Source: Algoriphagus halophilus
GTDB lineage: Bacteria; Bacteroidota; Bacteroidia; Cytophagales; Cyclobacteriaceae
Reading direction: 5' to 3'
NCBI RefSeq assembly: GCF_900129785.1
Contig: NZ_FSRC01000003.1
Coordinates: 372,001-436,000 of the forward strand
DNA length: 64,000 bases
The notes under the pieces were generated by a model that was not told the DNA's origin, did no database searches, and saw only the letters and a list, made by a program, of their open reading frames with translations. Position numbers and translations under genes: made by a program. This document shows, in pieces, positions 9,550 through 18,780 of this stretch (positions are counted from its first letter, which is position 1; each line of letters begins with the position of its first letter).

Positions 9550-9879
9550 ATGGAAATTCAACAAAATAAATCTACGCTGGAGGTTCAACCACGTAACGAC
9601 GAGAAGATTAAAAAAATCTGGAAAACTGCTGGTATCCTTTTGGCAATCACGGTAGCTGAATTTATCATGGCATTTACAATGCCTAGAGGTTTGTTATTGT
9701 ACTTTCTATTTATTGTATTGACAATTTGGAAGGCCAGATATATCATGCTTGAGTTTATGCACCTAGGAGATGAAGTGAAACCACTATTTTACTCTATTAT
9801 GGTTCCTTTGGTGTTTTTGATCTGGTTGCTTATCGCGCTTGCTAAAGAAGGCTCTGAGATATTCATGATGCGCTGGTAA
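9550..9879 (+). CDS. Cytochrome c oxidase subunit IV (prokaryotic, CtaF type)
   Basis: Small membrane protein of 109 residues with three predicted helices (about 25-44, 49-66 and 78-98), matching the bacterial COX subunit IV family. A polar N-terminus (QQNKSTLEVQPRNDEKIKKIW) lies on the cytoplasmic side. The core reads AGILLAITVAEFIMAFTMPRG followed by KARYIMLEFMHLGDEVKPLF; the YIMxxFMHL stretch is characteristic. It is the last gene before a clear terminator, so the core oxidase operon ends here. It stabilises subunit I/III contacts and is not catalytic. Confidence 0.88.
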   Translation: MEIQQNKSTLEVQPRNDEKIKKIWKTAGILLAITVAEFIMAFTMPRGLLLYFLFIVLTIWKARYIMLEFMHLGDEVKPLFYSIMVPLVFLIWLLIALAKEGSEIFMMRW

Positions 9880-9905
9880 TCATAAAATAAATGAAAAAAA
9901 AGTAC

Positions 9906-9939
9906 AGGTTGAAGAGAAACACTTCAACCTTCTTTTTTG
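9906..9939 (+). terminator. Rho-independent terminator after oxidase subunit IV
   Basis: A perfect 9-bp inverted repeat, AGGTTGAAG (9906-9914) and CTTCAACCT (9922-9930), with a 7-base loop is followed by TCTTTTTT. It separates the core ActC-CoxIV operon from the SCO/DUF420 genes, though only 13 bases lie between the T-run and the SCO start, so read-through or a promoter further up may still link them. Confidence 0.85.
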
Positions 9940-9952
9940 TAAATACAATATT

Positions 9953-10621
9953 ATGAGAGGAATAAGGATTTTGCAGGGGATGGTTTTGGTGTGCATCCTA
10001 TTGATACCTGTTTTGATATTCATGTTTCTTAAGGGTTTTGGGACTAATACCTATGAAATTCCAATACTCTATCAAAAAGGGACTGACAGTCCATTTAGCG
10101 AGTGTGTTCAAGGAGATACCACTCAGCATTATATTCCTGATTTCACCTTTACCAATCAAGAAGGACAGCCAGTAGGAAAAGCCCAAATGGAGGGGAAGAT
10201 TACCATTGTTGATTTCTTCTTTACTTCTTGCCCAAGTATCTGCCCAGTGATGTCCCAAGAGATGGAGCGGGTTTATGATATGTTTCAAGATGAACCTAAT
10301 GTTCAGATTTTTTCAATTAGTATAGACCCTGAATTTGATACTCCTGAAATCCTGAAGGAATATGCTGAGGATCACCATGCTCAAGCTGGGAAATGGGATT
10401 TCCTTACCGGAGACAAACTGGAAACCTATAAATTGGCAAGATGTGGATTTATAATTCCAACAATCGATGGGAACGGAATTCCTGATAACTTTATTCACAG
10501 TGACAAGTTTACTCTAGTAGATGGACAGGGTAGAATAAGAGGTTATTATAGTGGAACCTCAAGAGAGGATGTTGATTTGTTAATGCTTGAAACAAAGATC
10601 TTATTACATGGAAACAAGTAG
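9953..10621 (+). CDS. SCO1/SenC family copper chaperone
   Basis: Thioredoxin-fold protein that helps metallate the CuA site of subunit II. One N-terminal membrane anchor (GMVLVCILLIPVLIFMFL, residues ~9-26) is followed by the soluble domain. The copper-binding C-x3-C is in TSCPSICPVM and the third ligand His is in FIHSDKFTLVD near the C-terminus. The length of 222 is normal for the family. The gene follows the oxidase genes and overlaps the next gene by 14 bases, fitting an assembly module. The start is the ATG at 9953, right after the terminator. Confidence 0.93.
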   Translation: MRGIRILQGMVLVCILLIPVLIFMFLKGFGTNTYEIPILYQKGTDSPFSECVQGDTTQHYIPDFTFTNQEGQPVGKAQMEGKITIVDFFFTSCPSICPVMSQEMERVYDMFQDEPNVQIFSISIDPEFDTPEILKEYAEDHHAQAGKWDFLTGDKLETYKLARCGFIIPTIDGNGIPDNFIHSDKFTLVDGQGRIRGYYSGTSREDVDLLMLETKILLHGNK

Positions 10622-11162
10622 ACCGACCCTATTACAAGATGAGAAAAAGGTAAAAACCTGGATCATTGCGATCTCTATTGTAATTCCTTTAGCTGTAGCG
10701 GTATTATTATTCATGCCTGCAAAAGTAGATGTAGGAAGTGAATGGGTTTATTTTCTCCCTCATTTAAATGCTGTAATTAATTCGGCAGCATCAATTGCTT
10801 TGGTTTTTGGGTTAATCTTTATCAAGCAAAAGAACATTGCTTATCATAAAGCATCCATGAGTATTGCCTTTATTTTGGGGGCAATATTCCTGGTTTCATA
10901 CGTAGTGTATCATGGTGCAGCAGAGAGTACAAGTTTTGGAGGAGAAGGCTGGATTCGTCCGGTGTATTACACCTTATTGTTGACTCATATTGCATTTGCG
11001 GCTATCGCCTTGTTCCCGATTTTGTTTGCTTATTATTATGGGTTGACAGACCAGCGTGAAAAACACAGAAAACTGGTTAAATTTGCCTATCCTATCTGGT
11101 TATATGTGACGATTACGGGTGTGATTGTTTACTTTATGATCAGTCCCTATTATTTACACTAA
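10608..11162 (+). CDS. DUF420 membrane protein (CtaM-like)
   Basis: Integral membrane protein of the DUF420 family, 184 residues from the ATG at 10608. The longest frame starts at a TTG at 10587 inside the SCO gene and was not chosen. Five hydrophobic segments are seen (e.g. WIIAISIVIPLAVAVLLFMP and SAASIALVFGLIFI). Conserved polar and His positions appear in YFLPHLNAVINS, SYVVYHGAAE and LLTHIAFAAIAL. The Bacillus/Staphylococcus relative CtaM is needed for aa3 oxidase activity, and this gene sits with SCO after the oxidase operon, so an oxidase-assembly role is inferred. Confidence 0.85.
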   Translation: METSRPTLLQDEKKVKTWIIAISIVIPLAVAVLLFMPAKVDVGSEWVYFLPHLNAVINSAASIALVFGLIFIKQKNIAYHKASMSIAFILGAIFLVSYVVYHGAAESTSFGGEGWIRPVYYTLLLTHIAFAAIALFPILFAYYYGLTDQREKHRKLVKFAYPIWLYVTITGVIVYFMISPYYLH

Positions 11163-11191
11163 ACCGAATAGGTTTAAAATCGTAAATTGGT

Positions 11192-11446
11192 ATGATGAAT
11201 CGATTAGTAAAGATATTCTTCCTACTTACCTTCTTCTTGTTGACACAGGCAAATACATTTGCGCAGTGTGCGATGTGTAGGGCTTCTGTTGAAAATAATG
11301 TAGCGAATGGGGAGACGAGTATTGGCGCCGGTTTGAATGCTGGGATTCTATACTTATTTGTGATGCCTTATTTAATGGCAATGGTCATTGGATTTTTTTG
11401 GTATAGAGCTGCCAAAAAGAAAAAGGCGAAATTGTCATTTCATTAA
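11192..11446 (+). CDS. Small membrane protein with CxxC after a signal peptide
   Basis: 84 residues. An N-terminal hydrophobic signal (FFLLTFFLLTQANTFA, ~9-24) precedes QCAMCRASVENN, giving a CxxC motif just after the expected cleavage point. A second membrane span follows (GILYLFVMPYLMAMVIGFFWY), then a basic tail KKKKAKLSF. I do not recognise a named family. Its position as the last gene after SCO and DUF420, before a terminator, and the exported CxxC suggest a role in copper or disulfide handling for the oxidase; that is inference. Two adjacent ATG codons (11192, 11195) could each be the start. Confidence 0.78.
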   Translation: MMNRLVKIFFLLTFFLLTQANTFAQCAMCRASVENNVANGETSIGAGLNAGILYLFVMPYLMAMVIGFFWYRAAKKKKAKLSFH

Positions 11447-11458
11447 TGGCTAACAGAG

Positions 11459-11487
11459 AGCAAAGTTTGATACAGGCTTTGCTTTTT
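11459..11487 (+). terminator. Rho-independent terminator closing the oxidase assembly genes
   Basis: AGCAAAG (11459-11465) pairs with CTTTGCT (11477-11483) around an 11-base loop, followed by TTTTT. It lies 12 bases after the small CxxC gene and 15 bases before the kinase gene. Confidence 0.72.
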
Positions 11488-11502
11488 ATATTTTTAGCAT
11501 AA

Positions 11503-14500
11503 ATGAGCTATGAATCCCGACGTTTGGTCATTTTGGTCAGCGTGTTCTCTCTACTTGCCGTCTTAATTCTGAATTTCTTTTTTTTTCAAAAAAGCAATGA
11601 GGAACGTTTTTTGGAAACTCTACAAGAGAAAATCCAAAAAGTAGATCGTGAATTCGATGAGGATTTTATTCAAATTCTTATGAATGTCCGGTCTACTGAT
11701 TCCATTTCTTTTGAAAGAATGGAATTGTCTGGCAATATCCATCCTTACTTTTTATTGGATTCTAATAGGAATTTAATCTATTGGTCGGACTTTACCTTTT
11801 CTTTTGATTTTGAACAAATAGACCAGGATAAAGAATATCAGCTGATTGAAGACCCTTTTGGGTCAATATTGATCAAAGTCCGGCAAATTAGTAGGAATGG
11901 AGCCCCTGTATTGATGGTGCAGGCCCTACGGCTTATTTATCCTGGGAATATTGAAAATGATTACCTGGTTACCGGAGCCAACCCCGAAATTTTTGGTAAT
12001 AATAGATTTACCCTCTTTACCAATGCGGAGGAAGGTAGGTATCAAGTCAAAAACCCAGGTGGTATTCCTATTTTTGGGATAGATTTCTTATTTGGCTATC
12101 AGCCAGCCGATCGATTAGCGAATCCAGCTATCCTCATTTTTTTTACTTCAGTATTTTTACTCTACTTCCTTTTGAGTTCTGATTTTGTAAGAAGCAAATG
12201 GAATAAAAAACATCGATGGCAGGCTATCGGGTATGCCATTATAGTTTTGATTGCTTTTAGGTTAATCATGCTGCTATTGGATTTTCCTGGGAGCTATTTA
12301 AATATCTCTCTATTTGATCCAGCTAATTATGCTTCCTCTTGGTTGAACCCAAGCCTTGGTGATTTATTGCTCAATACGGTTTGTGCGGTGATCGTATTTG
12401 GGATGATCATTTATCACTTGGCTTCTCAAGAAATGAGGTACAAGGTTCAGTCCTTGAAAGAAGCTACAGAAATAAGAGTATTTGGAGTAATAATTTTGGC
12501 CATTAGCTCCATGGCCTTATGGATGGTCTGGGTACTTCCAAGAGATATTATATCCAATTCCCAATGGGCATTGGATATTAGTTCAATCCCTTCTTTTGAT
12601 TGGTTTAAAGGACTAAGCTTTTTAATCCTTTTTCTATGGGGAGCGATATATGTGTTGATTTCCCTGACCTTCATCAGTCTTATTTTGGAAGTAGCCAAGA
12701 AGAAAGCCGAATTATACAAAGGGTTACTCATTTTGGGCTTGCCCGTCGCGGGTGTTTTATTGATTTTTAGTATTTGGGGAGCTGTGGTTTGGTTAATTCA
12801 TTTACTACTGATTGCCTTAGTTATTCGTTTTGAATTGTTTAGGAATGTTTTTAAGCTCGGGTTTGATACATTCTTGACCTTCTTTTTTGCTTGTTTAATT
12901 ACAGCGGGAATTTGTGGGATCAGTACATTTCAAACAGAGCGAAATCAATTGATTCAGTCAAAAATCAGATTTGCCAATCAAAACTTGATTGAAAATGATG
13001 TCATGACAGAATTTTTCCTCAGCGAAATATTTACCAGGATTAAGTCAGATTTATTTATTCAAAATAGGATGGGAGATCCCCTTCTTTCCAAAGATCCCAT
13101 CGAAAGCAAAATCAGAAAAATATACTTAGATAATTATTTCGATCAGTTTGAGGTGAAAGTAGGGATTTATTCCTCCTCAGGACAGCAAATGCAAGGAGGG
13201 TTAGATTTGGGAAGTCTCAATGATTTAAGACTTAAATACATTAATAGCGATTTTGCTACCTCTGTCAAAGATCTCTATTTCATAAGAGGTAGTGATGGAA
13301 ATAATGGAAATCAATTCATTGCCTTTATCCCTTTATCAAAGGACAATGCTTCGCTGGGTACAATTTTTCTTGAGTTGAACCAATTGAGAGTTCAACCGAC
13401 TAGTGTTTATCCTAAGCTGCTTTTAGATAAAAAATATTCTGAAAGATTAGACCCCATCAGGTATGATTATGCAGTATTTAGAGGCGAAGAGCTTCTTAGA
13501 AACACAGGGAGCTTTAATTACTTATCCCAGGCATTAACCTCTAGATTTGGGGAAGAAAAGCTGTTTGAGCAAGGAATTCATGTTGGACAATATCATCACT
13601 TTGGAATTCGAAATGGAGAGGATTTAATCATCATTTCATCTCCAAACAGGACCTTGTCCCATTTTTTCGGAAACATCTCCTTGTATTTTGTTGCTTTCGT
13701 GTTTCTGACCTTCCTCACGATATTGATCAATACCTTTTTGAAAGGCTACAAGAAATTTGAATTTAATTATTCTACCAAGCTTCAGCTTTACCTTAATTTT
13801 GCATTCTTCTTCCCGATCATAATTATCAGCATTATTACCATTGGTTTATTGGCTAACAGTTATCGAGAAGATTTGGATAGGCAGTATATTCAGAAAGCAA
13901 ATTTAATTCGTGGTAATTTGACCAGTTTTTTGAATAATCAAAGTGCAGAAAACGTGGACAGAGAAGTGTTGAATGAGGAGGTGAATAATTTAGCGAATAC
14001 CATTGCAAGTGATTTACATATTTATACCGGAGAAGGGAAATTGCAAGCTTCCAATAGACCCAATATTTTCGATAAAAAGATTCTTTCTAATTGGATAAAC
14101 CCTGTCGCTATTTCAGAAATAGAAGAGAAAAATCAGTCTCGCTTTTTGGCAGAGGAAAAAATAGGGAAGCTGATTTATAAGTCAGTTTATTTGGCCATAC
14201 CTTCCACAACAAGTCAAAGTAATTTGGGGATTTTGGCTGTTCCTTTCTTTGAATCTGAAGCGGAATTGAATTCACTGATTTCGGATGTGTTGAGTAATAT
14301 ATTTAATGCATTCGTAGTGATATTTATCCTTTTCTTGATCGTCTCTTATTTTGTATCCAAGAACCTGACTTTTCCATTTAAGTTATTAACCCAAAAACTA
14401 AAAACGACTAACCTGGAAAATAATGAACCCATGTATTGGGGGTCCAAGGATGAAATTGGGCTATTGGTAAATGAATACAATAACATGTTGTTTAAGCTGG

Positions 14501-15207
14501 AATCCAGTAAAAAAGTCTTGGCATCCACTGAAAAGGAATCTGCTTGGAGAGAAATGGCAAAGCAAGTAGCACATGAAATTAAGAATCCGCTTACTCCTAT
14601 GAAGTTGACTTTGCAGCATTTATTGAGGTTGCAAAGTGCTGGTCAGTTAGATGATCATGAGCGTCTGAAAAAATCATTGGAGACTTTGATCCATCAGGTT
14701 GATGCATTAAGTGGAATCGCTTCCTCATTTTCCACTTTTGCCAAAATGCCACTTCCAAAGAATGACTTGATGAATTTCAAGGAAGTTTTAAATCAGGTGA
14801 TTGAATTGTTTAAAAATGATGAGCGATTGGATTTGACATTTAAGGATGATTCTTACACCGATAATATTCCGATTCTTGGAGATGATAAATTATTTGGAAG
14901 AGTCATTGCCAACTTGATTATCAATGGAGTTCAAGCGGTGGAATCAGGTAAAAAGCCAGAAATTAGAATTTGGCTTTGGATGAGTGATCAGGCAGTATTT
15001 CTTGAAATTACTGACAATGGAAATGGAATTCCTCCGGAATTAAGGGATAAAATCTTTATTCCTAATTTCAGCACCAAGAGCCAGGGTTCAGGACTTGGAT
15101 TGGCAATCGCAAAAAGTGGAGTAGAAACTGCAGGAGGTAAGATATGGTTTGAAACGGAAATGAATGTTGGGACAACATTTTATCTTACTTTTCCATTACT
15201 CGAATAA
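11503..15207 (+). CDS. Large membrane sensor histidine kinase, NtrY-like
   Basis: Two-component kinase, 1234 residues, far longer than usual. One N-terminal helix (~7-27) is followed by a ~180-residue extracytoplasmic domain. A block of about seven to eight helices follows (~210-480), then a second extracytoplasmic domain (~490-720), two more helices, a third sensor-like region and a final helix (~925-950). A HAMP-like linker precedes the H-box AHEIKNPLTPMKL with the phospho-accepting His at residue 1024. The ATPase domain has NLIINGVQAV (N-box), DNGNGIPP (G1) and GSGLGLAIA (G2). The H-box is of the NtrY/NtrB class. No response regulator lies next to it, so its partner is elsewhere. It may form a short operon with the next gene, 45 bases away. 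Confidence 0.9.
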   Translation: MSYESRRLVILVSVFSLLAVLILNFFFFQKSNEERFLETLQEKIQKVDREFDEDFIQILMNVRSTDSISFERMELSGNIHPYFLLDSNRNLIYWSDFTFSFDFEQIDQDKEYQLIEDPFGSILIKVRQISRNGAPVLMVQALRLIYPGNIENDYLVTGANPEIFGNNRFTLFTNAEEGRYQVKNPGGIPIFGIDFLFGYQPADRLANPAILIFFTSVFLLYFLLSSDFVRSKWNKKHRWQAIGYAIIVLIAFRLIMLLLDFPGSYLNISLFDPANYASSWLNPSLGDLLLNTVCAVIVFGMIIYHLASQEMRYKVQSLKEATEIRVFGVIILAISSMALWMVWVLPRDIISNSQWALDISSIPSFDWFKGLSFLILFLWGAIYVLISLTFISLILEVAKKKAELYKGLLILGLPVAGVLLIFSIWGAVVWLIHLLLIALVIRFELFRNVFKLGFDTFLTFFFACLITAGICGISTFQTERNQLIQSKIRFANQNLIENDVMTEFFLSEIFTRIKSDLFIQNRMGDPLLSKDPIESKIRKIYLDNYFDQFEVKVGIYSSSGQQMQGGLDLGSLNDLRLKYINSDFATSVKDLYFIRGSDGNNGNQFIAFIPLSKDNASLGTIFLELNQLRVQPTSVYPKLLLDKKYSERLDPIRYDYAVFRGEELLRNTGSFNYLSQALTSRFGEEKLFEQGIHVGQYHHFGIRNGEDLIIISSPNRTLSHFFGNISLYFVAFVFLTFLTILINTFLKGYKKFEFNYSTKLQLYLNFAFFFPIIIISIITIGLLANSYREDLDRQYIQKANLIRGNLTSFLNNQSAENVDREVLNEEVNNLANTIASDLHIYTGEGKLQASNRPNIFDKKILSNWINPVAISEIEEKNQSRFLAEEKIGKLIYKSVYLAIPSTTSQSNLGILAVPFFESEAELNSLISDVLSNIFNAFVVIFILFLIVSYFVSKNLTFPFKLLTQKLKTTNLENNEPMYWGSKDEIGLLVNEYNNMLFKLESSKKVLASTEKESAWREMAKQVAHEIKNPLTPMKLTLQHLLRLQSAGQLDDHERLKKSLETLIHQVDALSGIASSFSTFAKMPLPKNDLMNFKEVLNQVIELFKNDERLDLTFKDDSYTDNIPILGDDKLFGRVIANLIINGVQAVESGKKPEIRIWLWMSDQAVFLEITDNGNGIPPELRDKIFIPNFSTKSQGSGLGLAIAKSGVETAGGKIWFETEMNVGTTFYLTFPLLE

Positions 15208-15252
15208 ATTCTCCTTTTTATTACCTTGAAGGGAAAAGGGCTTTAATTGAAC

Positions 15253-18200
15253 ATGCATAAATGGATTGTTTCCTGTGTACTTTTAGTTGGCTTATTTGCA
15301 TCTGCAAAAGCTCAGGAAAAATGTCTATGGGTGAAAAGTTCGGATTATGTCCAGCCAGCCATACTTGATTCACTTTCGATTTTAGAAGAAAGTATTCGCG
15401 TGAAAGGGGGTAACGGAGAAACCTATGCCTTTCAATACGATCTCAACACCAATAAACTTCAAGTGATTTTCGGGGATGCATCCTTGCCGGATTCTGTCAA
15501 CATTTGTTATCAGACATTCTCTATTCGCCTAGATCAAGCTGTGACCAGAAGAACGTTACTTGCGGACTATGATTCGATGGCCCAATTTCGGGATACTCGA
15601 TTATTAGAGTCTCCAACTTTTGATTTTAGAGAAGAACTTTTTCCAAGTACGGATCTCTATAAATCAGGAAGTCTGACCCGTGGGATTTCTTTTGGGAATA
15701 CCCAAAATGTATTTGTCAATTCGGCTTTGAACTTACAGTTGGAAGGAAGTATTTCGGATAACTTGAAAATCAGAGCCAGTATAACAGACCAAAATGTCCC
15801 TTTTCAACCTGAGGGAAATACTCAACAAATACAGGATTTTGATAATGTTTTGATTGAGCTATATAATGATGATTTTAGTTTGGCAGCGGGAGATGTTGTC
15901 CTCCAGCAACGGGAGTCGCAGTTTTTGAGGTATTACAAAAATGTCCAAGGACTTCAGTTTACCTCTAATTACAAGATGAAGGGGAGTTGGAAAGCAAGTT
16001 CACAAGGATTTGCTTCTATCGCGAAAGGAAAATTTGCTTCCATTCAGCTCCCTATTTTAGAAGGAGTTTTGGGGCCTTACCGGATTCAAGGTCCCCAAAA
16101 TGAGCGGTTCGTAATTATCATGGCAAACTCGGAGCGCGTGTTTTTAGATGGAAAGCAATTACAAAGAGGGTTTAATGCGGATTATGTAATTGATTATAAC
16201 CAGGCTGAAATCACCTTTACACCCAATGTGCTGATCACTCAATATTCTAGAGTAAGGGTTGATTTTGAATATGCTGAACGGAACTATAGCCGCTCAATTT
16301 TAGGAGCAAACCACACCCAGAGTAATGGTTCTGTGGATGTTTATATGAATTATTACCAGGAAAAAGATAATAGAAATAGACCCTTATTTACAGAATTTAG
16401 CCAAGAAGAGCTTCGGTTATTGGCCATTGTAGGAGATCAAACAGAAAATGCATTAATTCCTAGAATAGATAGCGTAGCATTTGATCAGAATCGAATTCTA
16501 TATCAAAAAATACAAGGCTTTGATAGTCAGGGAGAGCCATTCGTTTATTATGAATATTCCACAGATCCAGAATTAGCTCATTTTGCCCTTTCATTTTCCC
16601 AAGTTGGGCTGGGCAATGGGGATTACCGTCGGAAAAGTCAATTAGCGAATGGTACGGTATACGAATATGTAACCCGTGTCAATGGGCAGCCCCAGGGGGA
16701 TTATTCCATTTTAAGCCAATTGGCAGCACCTGATAGTAAAAGAATGGTGACGGCAGGGACCCGGGTGAAATTAGGAGCCCATGAAAAAGTGTATACGGAG
16801 TTGGCACTTTCTTCCTTAGATAAAAATTTGTTTTCAGACCTGGACGATGCAGATAATCAAGGGTTAGGTTGGAAAATAGGGTTGGAATCGGAAAACAGAA
16901 AACTAAAATGGCTAGATGGGTATCAATTTTCAGGTCAGACAGAACTGGAATATAATTCCACCAACTTCAACTTCATTGATCGATTCAGATACATTGAATT
17001 TGACAGGGATTGGGGACTGACCCAAGAGGACTTGCAACTCGCAGCACAGGAACAATTTTTTTGGACCCAGGTCTCATTAACAAAAGACCTTTCCAATCGA
17101 TTTGATTATAGGATTTACCTTCGAAATAGGAAGAATGTGCTAAATGGAAGCCAGCATACAGTGAATTGGAATTTGCAACTGGGGAAGAGAATTGATTTGC
17201 GGCAGGAGTTTTTCAAACTGAATAGTCAGAAAGATAGTCTGAAAACGGATTGGATAAGATACCTAGGTGATGTTTCATTCAAGAGTAAATTATTGGTCCC
17301 CGGATATCAATTTTCTGTGGATAGAAACACCCTCCGAGACTCCAGACGTGATTCAATCCTTAGCACGGCCATGAATTTTCAACAACATTTAATCTATATA
17401 AAGAGTAACGACTCACTTTCTACTTCTTTTTTGATGGATGCTGCTTGGAGAGAGGATAGAGCTCCTTATTTGGGAAAGCTGGAAAACGACACGAAAGCAT
17501 TTACATCCAATTTCACCTTTAAAAAGCAATGGTCCAAACATAGTTTGAGCAGCACTTTTACTTATAGAGAGTTGGAATATTTACAAAGAGAATTGCCATC
17601 TGAATTAAATGTCATGGGGAGACTATTTTATGAAGGAAGTCTTGGAGAAAATGTAATTCGAAATGAGGTTAGTTATGCAATTGGGAATGGGAGGGAACTT
17701 CAACGTGAATTCGTTTTTCTACCGGCACCTAATGGAGACGGGACGCATACCTGGAGGGATGATAATGGGGATGGTGTGCAGCAATTGAATGAATTTTATT
17801 TAGCGATCAACCCTGAGGAAAAACAGTACATTAAAATTTTTGTGCCTACTGATACCTATGTGCAAGCATATACAAGTATTTTGAATTATAGAGTTCAAGC
17901 CAATTTCCCCCAATCTTGGAAAGAGGCAGGTGGATTAAAATCCATTTTGCATAGATTTTCCAATACGACCAGCTTAAGTATAGAAAAGAAAGTGACTACT
18001 GATGATTTTGGAGATCGAATCAATCCATTTATCGGGCACTTGGATAGAGAAGATATCCTTTCACTTCGACAAGTAATCAGGACTTCTTTTTTCTTTAATA
18101 GGGCCTCTGCCAATTATGGGTTTGATCTCTCTCTGTTTGATTCACAATTGAAACAATTACTATCTGGGGGATTTGAAGATTTAATTCAAAAGGACTGGAA

Positions 18201-18717
18201 ACTGAATACGAGATATAACTTTACTCCAAGTGCTTCTTTGAGGGTTCACGCGAGTACAGGAAACAGGCTGTCTGGCTCTGATTTTCTTGAGAATAGAAAT
18301 TACACCATTGAACAACAAACCATCGGGCCTGAATTTGCATGGCAGCCATCACCTTTTTTCCGAAGTACCATTTCCTATTCTTTTACAGATAAAGAGAATG
18401 TAGAGAACATGGAGTTTGAGGAGAAGGCAGCATTGCACCAGGTAGCTTTGGACTTACGGTATGCAAAAGCAATTAAAACCACCTTATCCGGGAATTTAAA
18501 GTTGATTCAAATAGACTATAATGGAGTGTCCAACTCTCCTGTAGGGTATGAAATGTTACAGGCATTGACTCCAGGTACCAATGTGACTTGGACATTAAAT
18601 TGGTTACAGAAAATAGGGGAAGGTCTGCAATTGAATTTAGTGTACGAAGGCAGAAATTCTCAGGGCCTTGACCGGCTGGTTCACGTGGGAAGAATGCAAG
18701 TTTCAGCTCTATTTTGA
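15253..18717 (+). CDS. Large exported protein, probable outer-membrane beta-barrel
   Basis: 1154 residues from the ATG at 15253 (a TTG at 15247 gives two more). Signal peptide LLVGLFASAKAQ ends at an A-x-A-Q type site. A stretch near residue 130-200 (SGSLTRGISFGNTQN, then NLQLEGSISDNLKI and NTQQIQDFDNVLIELYNDDF) resembles the repeated N-terminal segments of Bacteroidota SprA-like outer-membrane proteins. The rest is alternating aromatic/polar strand-like sequence, including a DDNGDG turn and ending in MQVSALF with terminal Phe, as many barrels do. It is about half the length of SprA, so I call it a relative at most. Function unknown; surface location is likely. Confidence 0.72.
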   Translation: MHKWIVSCVLLVGLFASAKAQEKCLWVKSSDYVQPAILDSLSILEESIRVKGGNGETYAFQYDLNTNKLQVIFGDASLPDSVNICYQTFSIRLDQAVTRRTLLADYDSMAQFRDTRLLESPTFDFREELFPSTDLYKSGSLTRGISFGNTQNVFVNSALNLQLEGSISDNLKIRASITDQNVPFQPEGNTQQIQDFDNVLIELYNDDFSLAAGDVVLQQRESQFLRYYKNVQGLQFTSNYKMKGSWKASSQGFASIAKGKFASIQLPILEGVLGPYRIQGPQNERFVIIMANSERVFLDGKQLQRGFNADYVIDYNQAEITFTPNVLITQYSRVRVDFEYAERNYSRSILGANHTQSNGSVDVYMNYYQEKDNRNRPLFTEFSQEELRLLAIVGDQTENALIPRIDSVAFDQNRILYQKIQGFDSQGEPFVYYEYSTDPELAHFALSFSQVGLGNGDYRRKSQLANGTVYEYVTRVNGQPQGDYSILSQLAAPDSKRMVTAGTRVKLGAHEKVYTELALSSLDKNLFSDLDDADNQGLGWKIGLESENRKLKWLDGYQFSGQTELEYNSTNFNFIDRFRYIEFDRDWGLTQEDLQLAAQEQFFWTQVSLTKDLSNRFDYRIYLRNRKNVLNGSQHTVNWNLQLGKRIDLRQEFFKLNSQKDSLKTDWIRYLGDVSFKSKLLVPGYQFSVDRNTLRDSRRDSILSTAMNFQQHLIYIKSNDSLSTSFLMDAAWREDRAPYLGKLENDTKAFTSNFTFKKQWSKHSLSSTFTYRELEYLQRELPSELNVMGRLFYEGSLGENVIRNEVSYAIGNGRELQREFVFLPAPNGDGTHTWRDDNGDGVQQLNEFYLAINPEEKQYIKIFVPTDTYVQAYTSILNYRVQANFPQSWKEAGGLKSILHRFSNTTSLSIEKKVTTDDFGDRINPFIGHLDREDILSLRQVIRTSFFFNRASANYGFDLSLFDSQLKQLLSGGFEDLIQKDWKLNTRYNFTPSASLRVHASTGNRLSGSDFLENRNYTIEQQTIGPEFAWQPSPFFRSTISYSFTDKENVENMEFEEKAALHQVALDLRYAKAIKTTLSGNLKLIQIDYNGVSNSPVGYEMLQALTPGTNVTWTLNWLQKIGEGLQLNLVYEGRNSQGLDRLVHVGRMQVSALF

Positions 18718-18727
18718 TAAAAAAATG

Positions 18728-18735
18728 TAACTTTG
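18728..18735 (+). promoter_or_regulatory. Bacteroidota-type -7 element for the SDR/ispG genes
   Basis: TAACTTTG is a perfect match to the TAnnTTTG -7 box known for Bacteroides/Flavobacterium primary sigma factor. It would give a transcript start near 18742 and a ~40-base leader before the ATG at 18781. No clear TTTG box is seen at about -33. Confidence 0.5.
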
Positions 18736-18780
18736 TGCAAGGTAGATAGTTGTCATACTAACTATTAAAATACGAAATAA

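Noticed and set aside
11160..11176. TAAACC-GAATA-GGTTTA hairpin as a terminator after DUF420
   Set aside because: Six-bp AT-rich stem without a T-run, and the next gene follows at once; not convincing.
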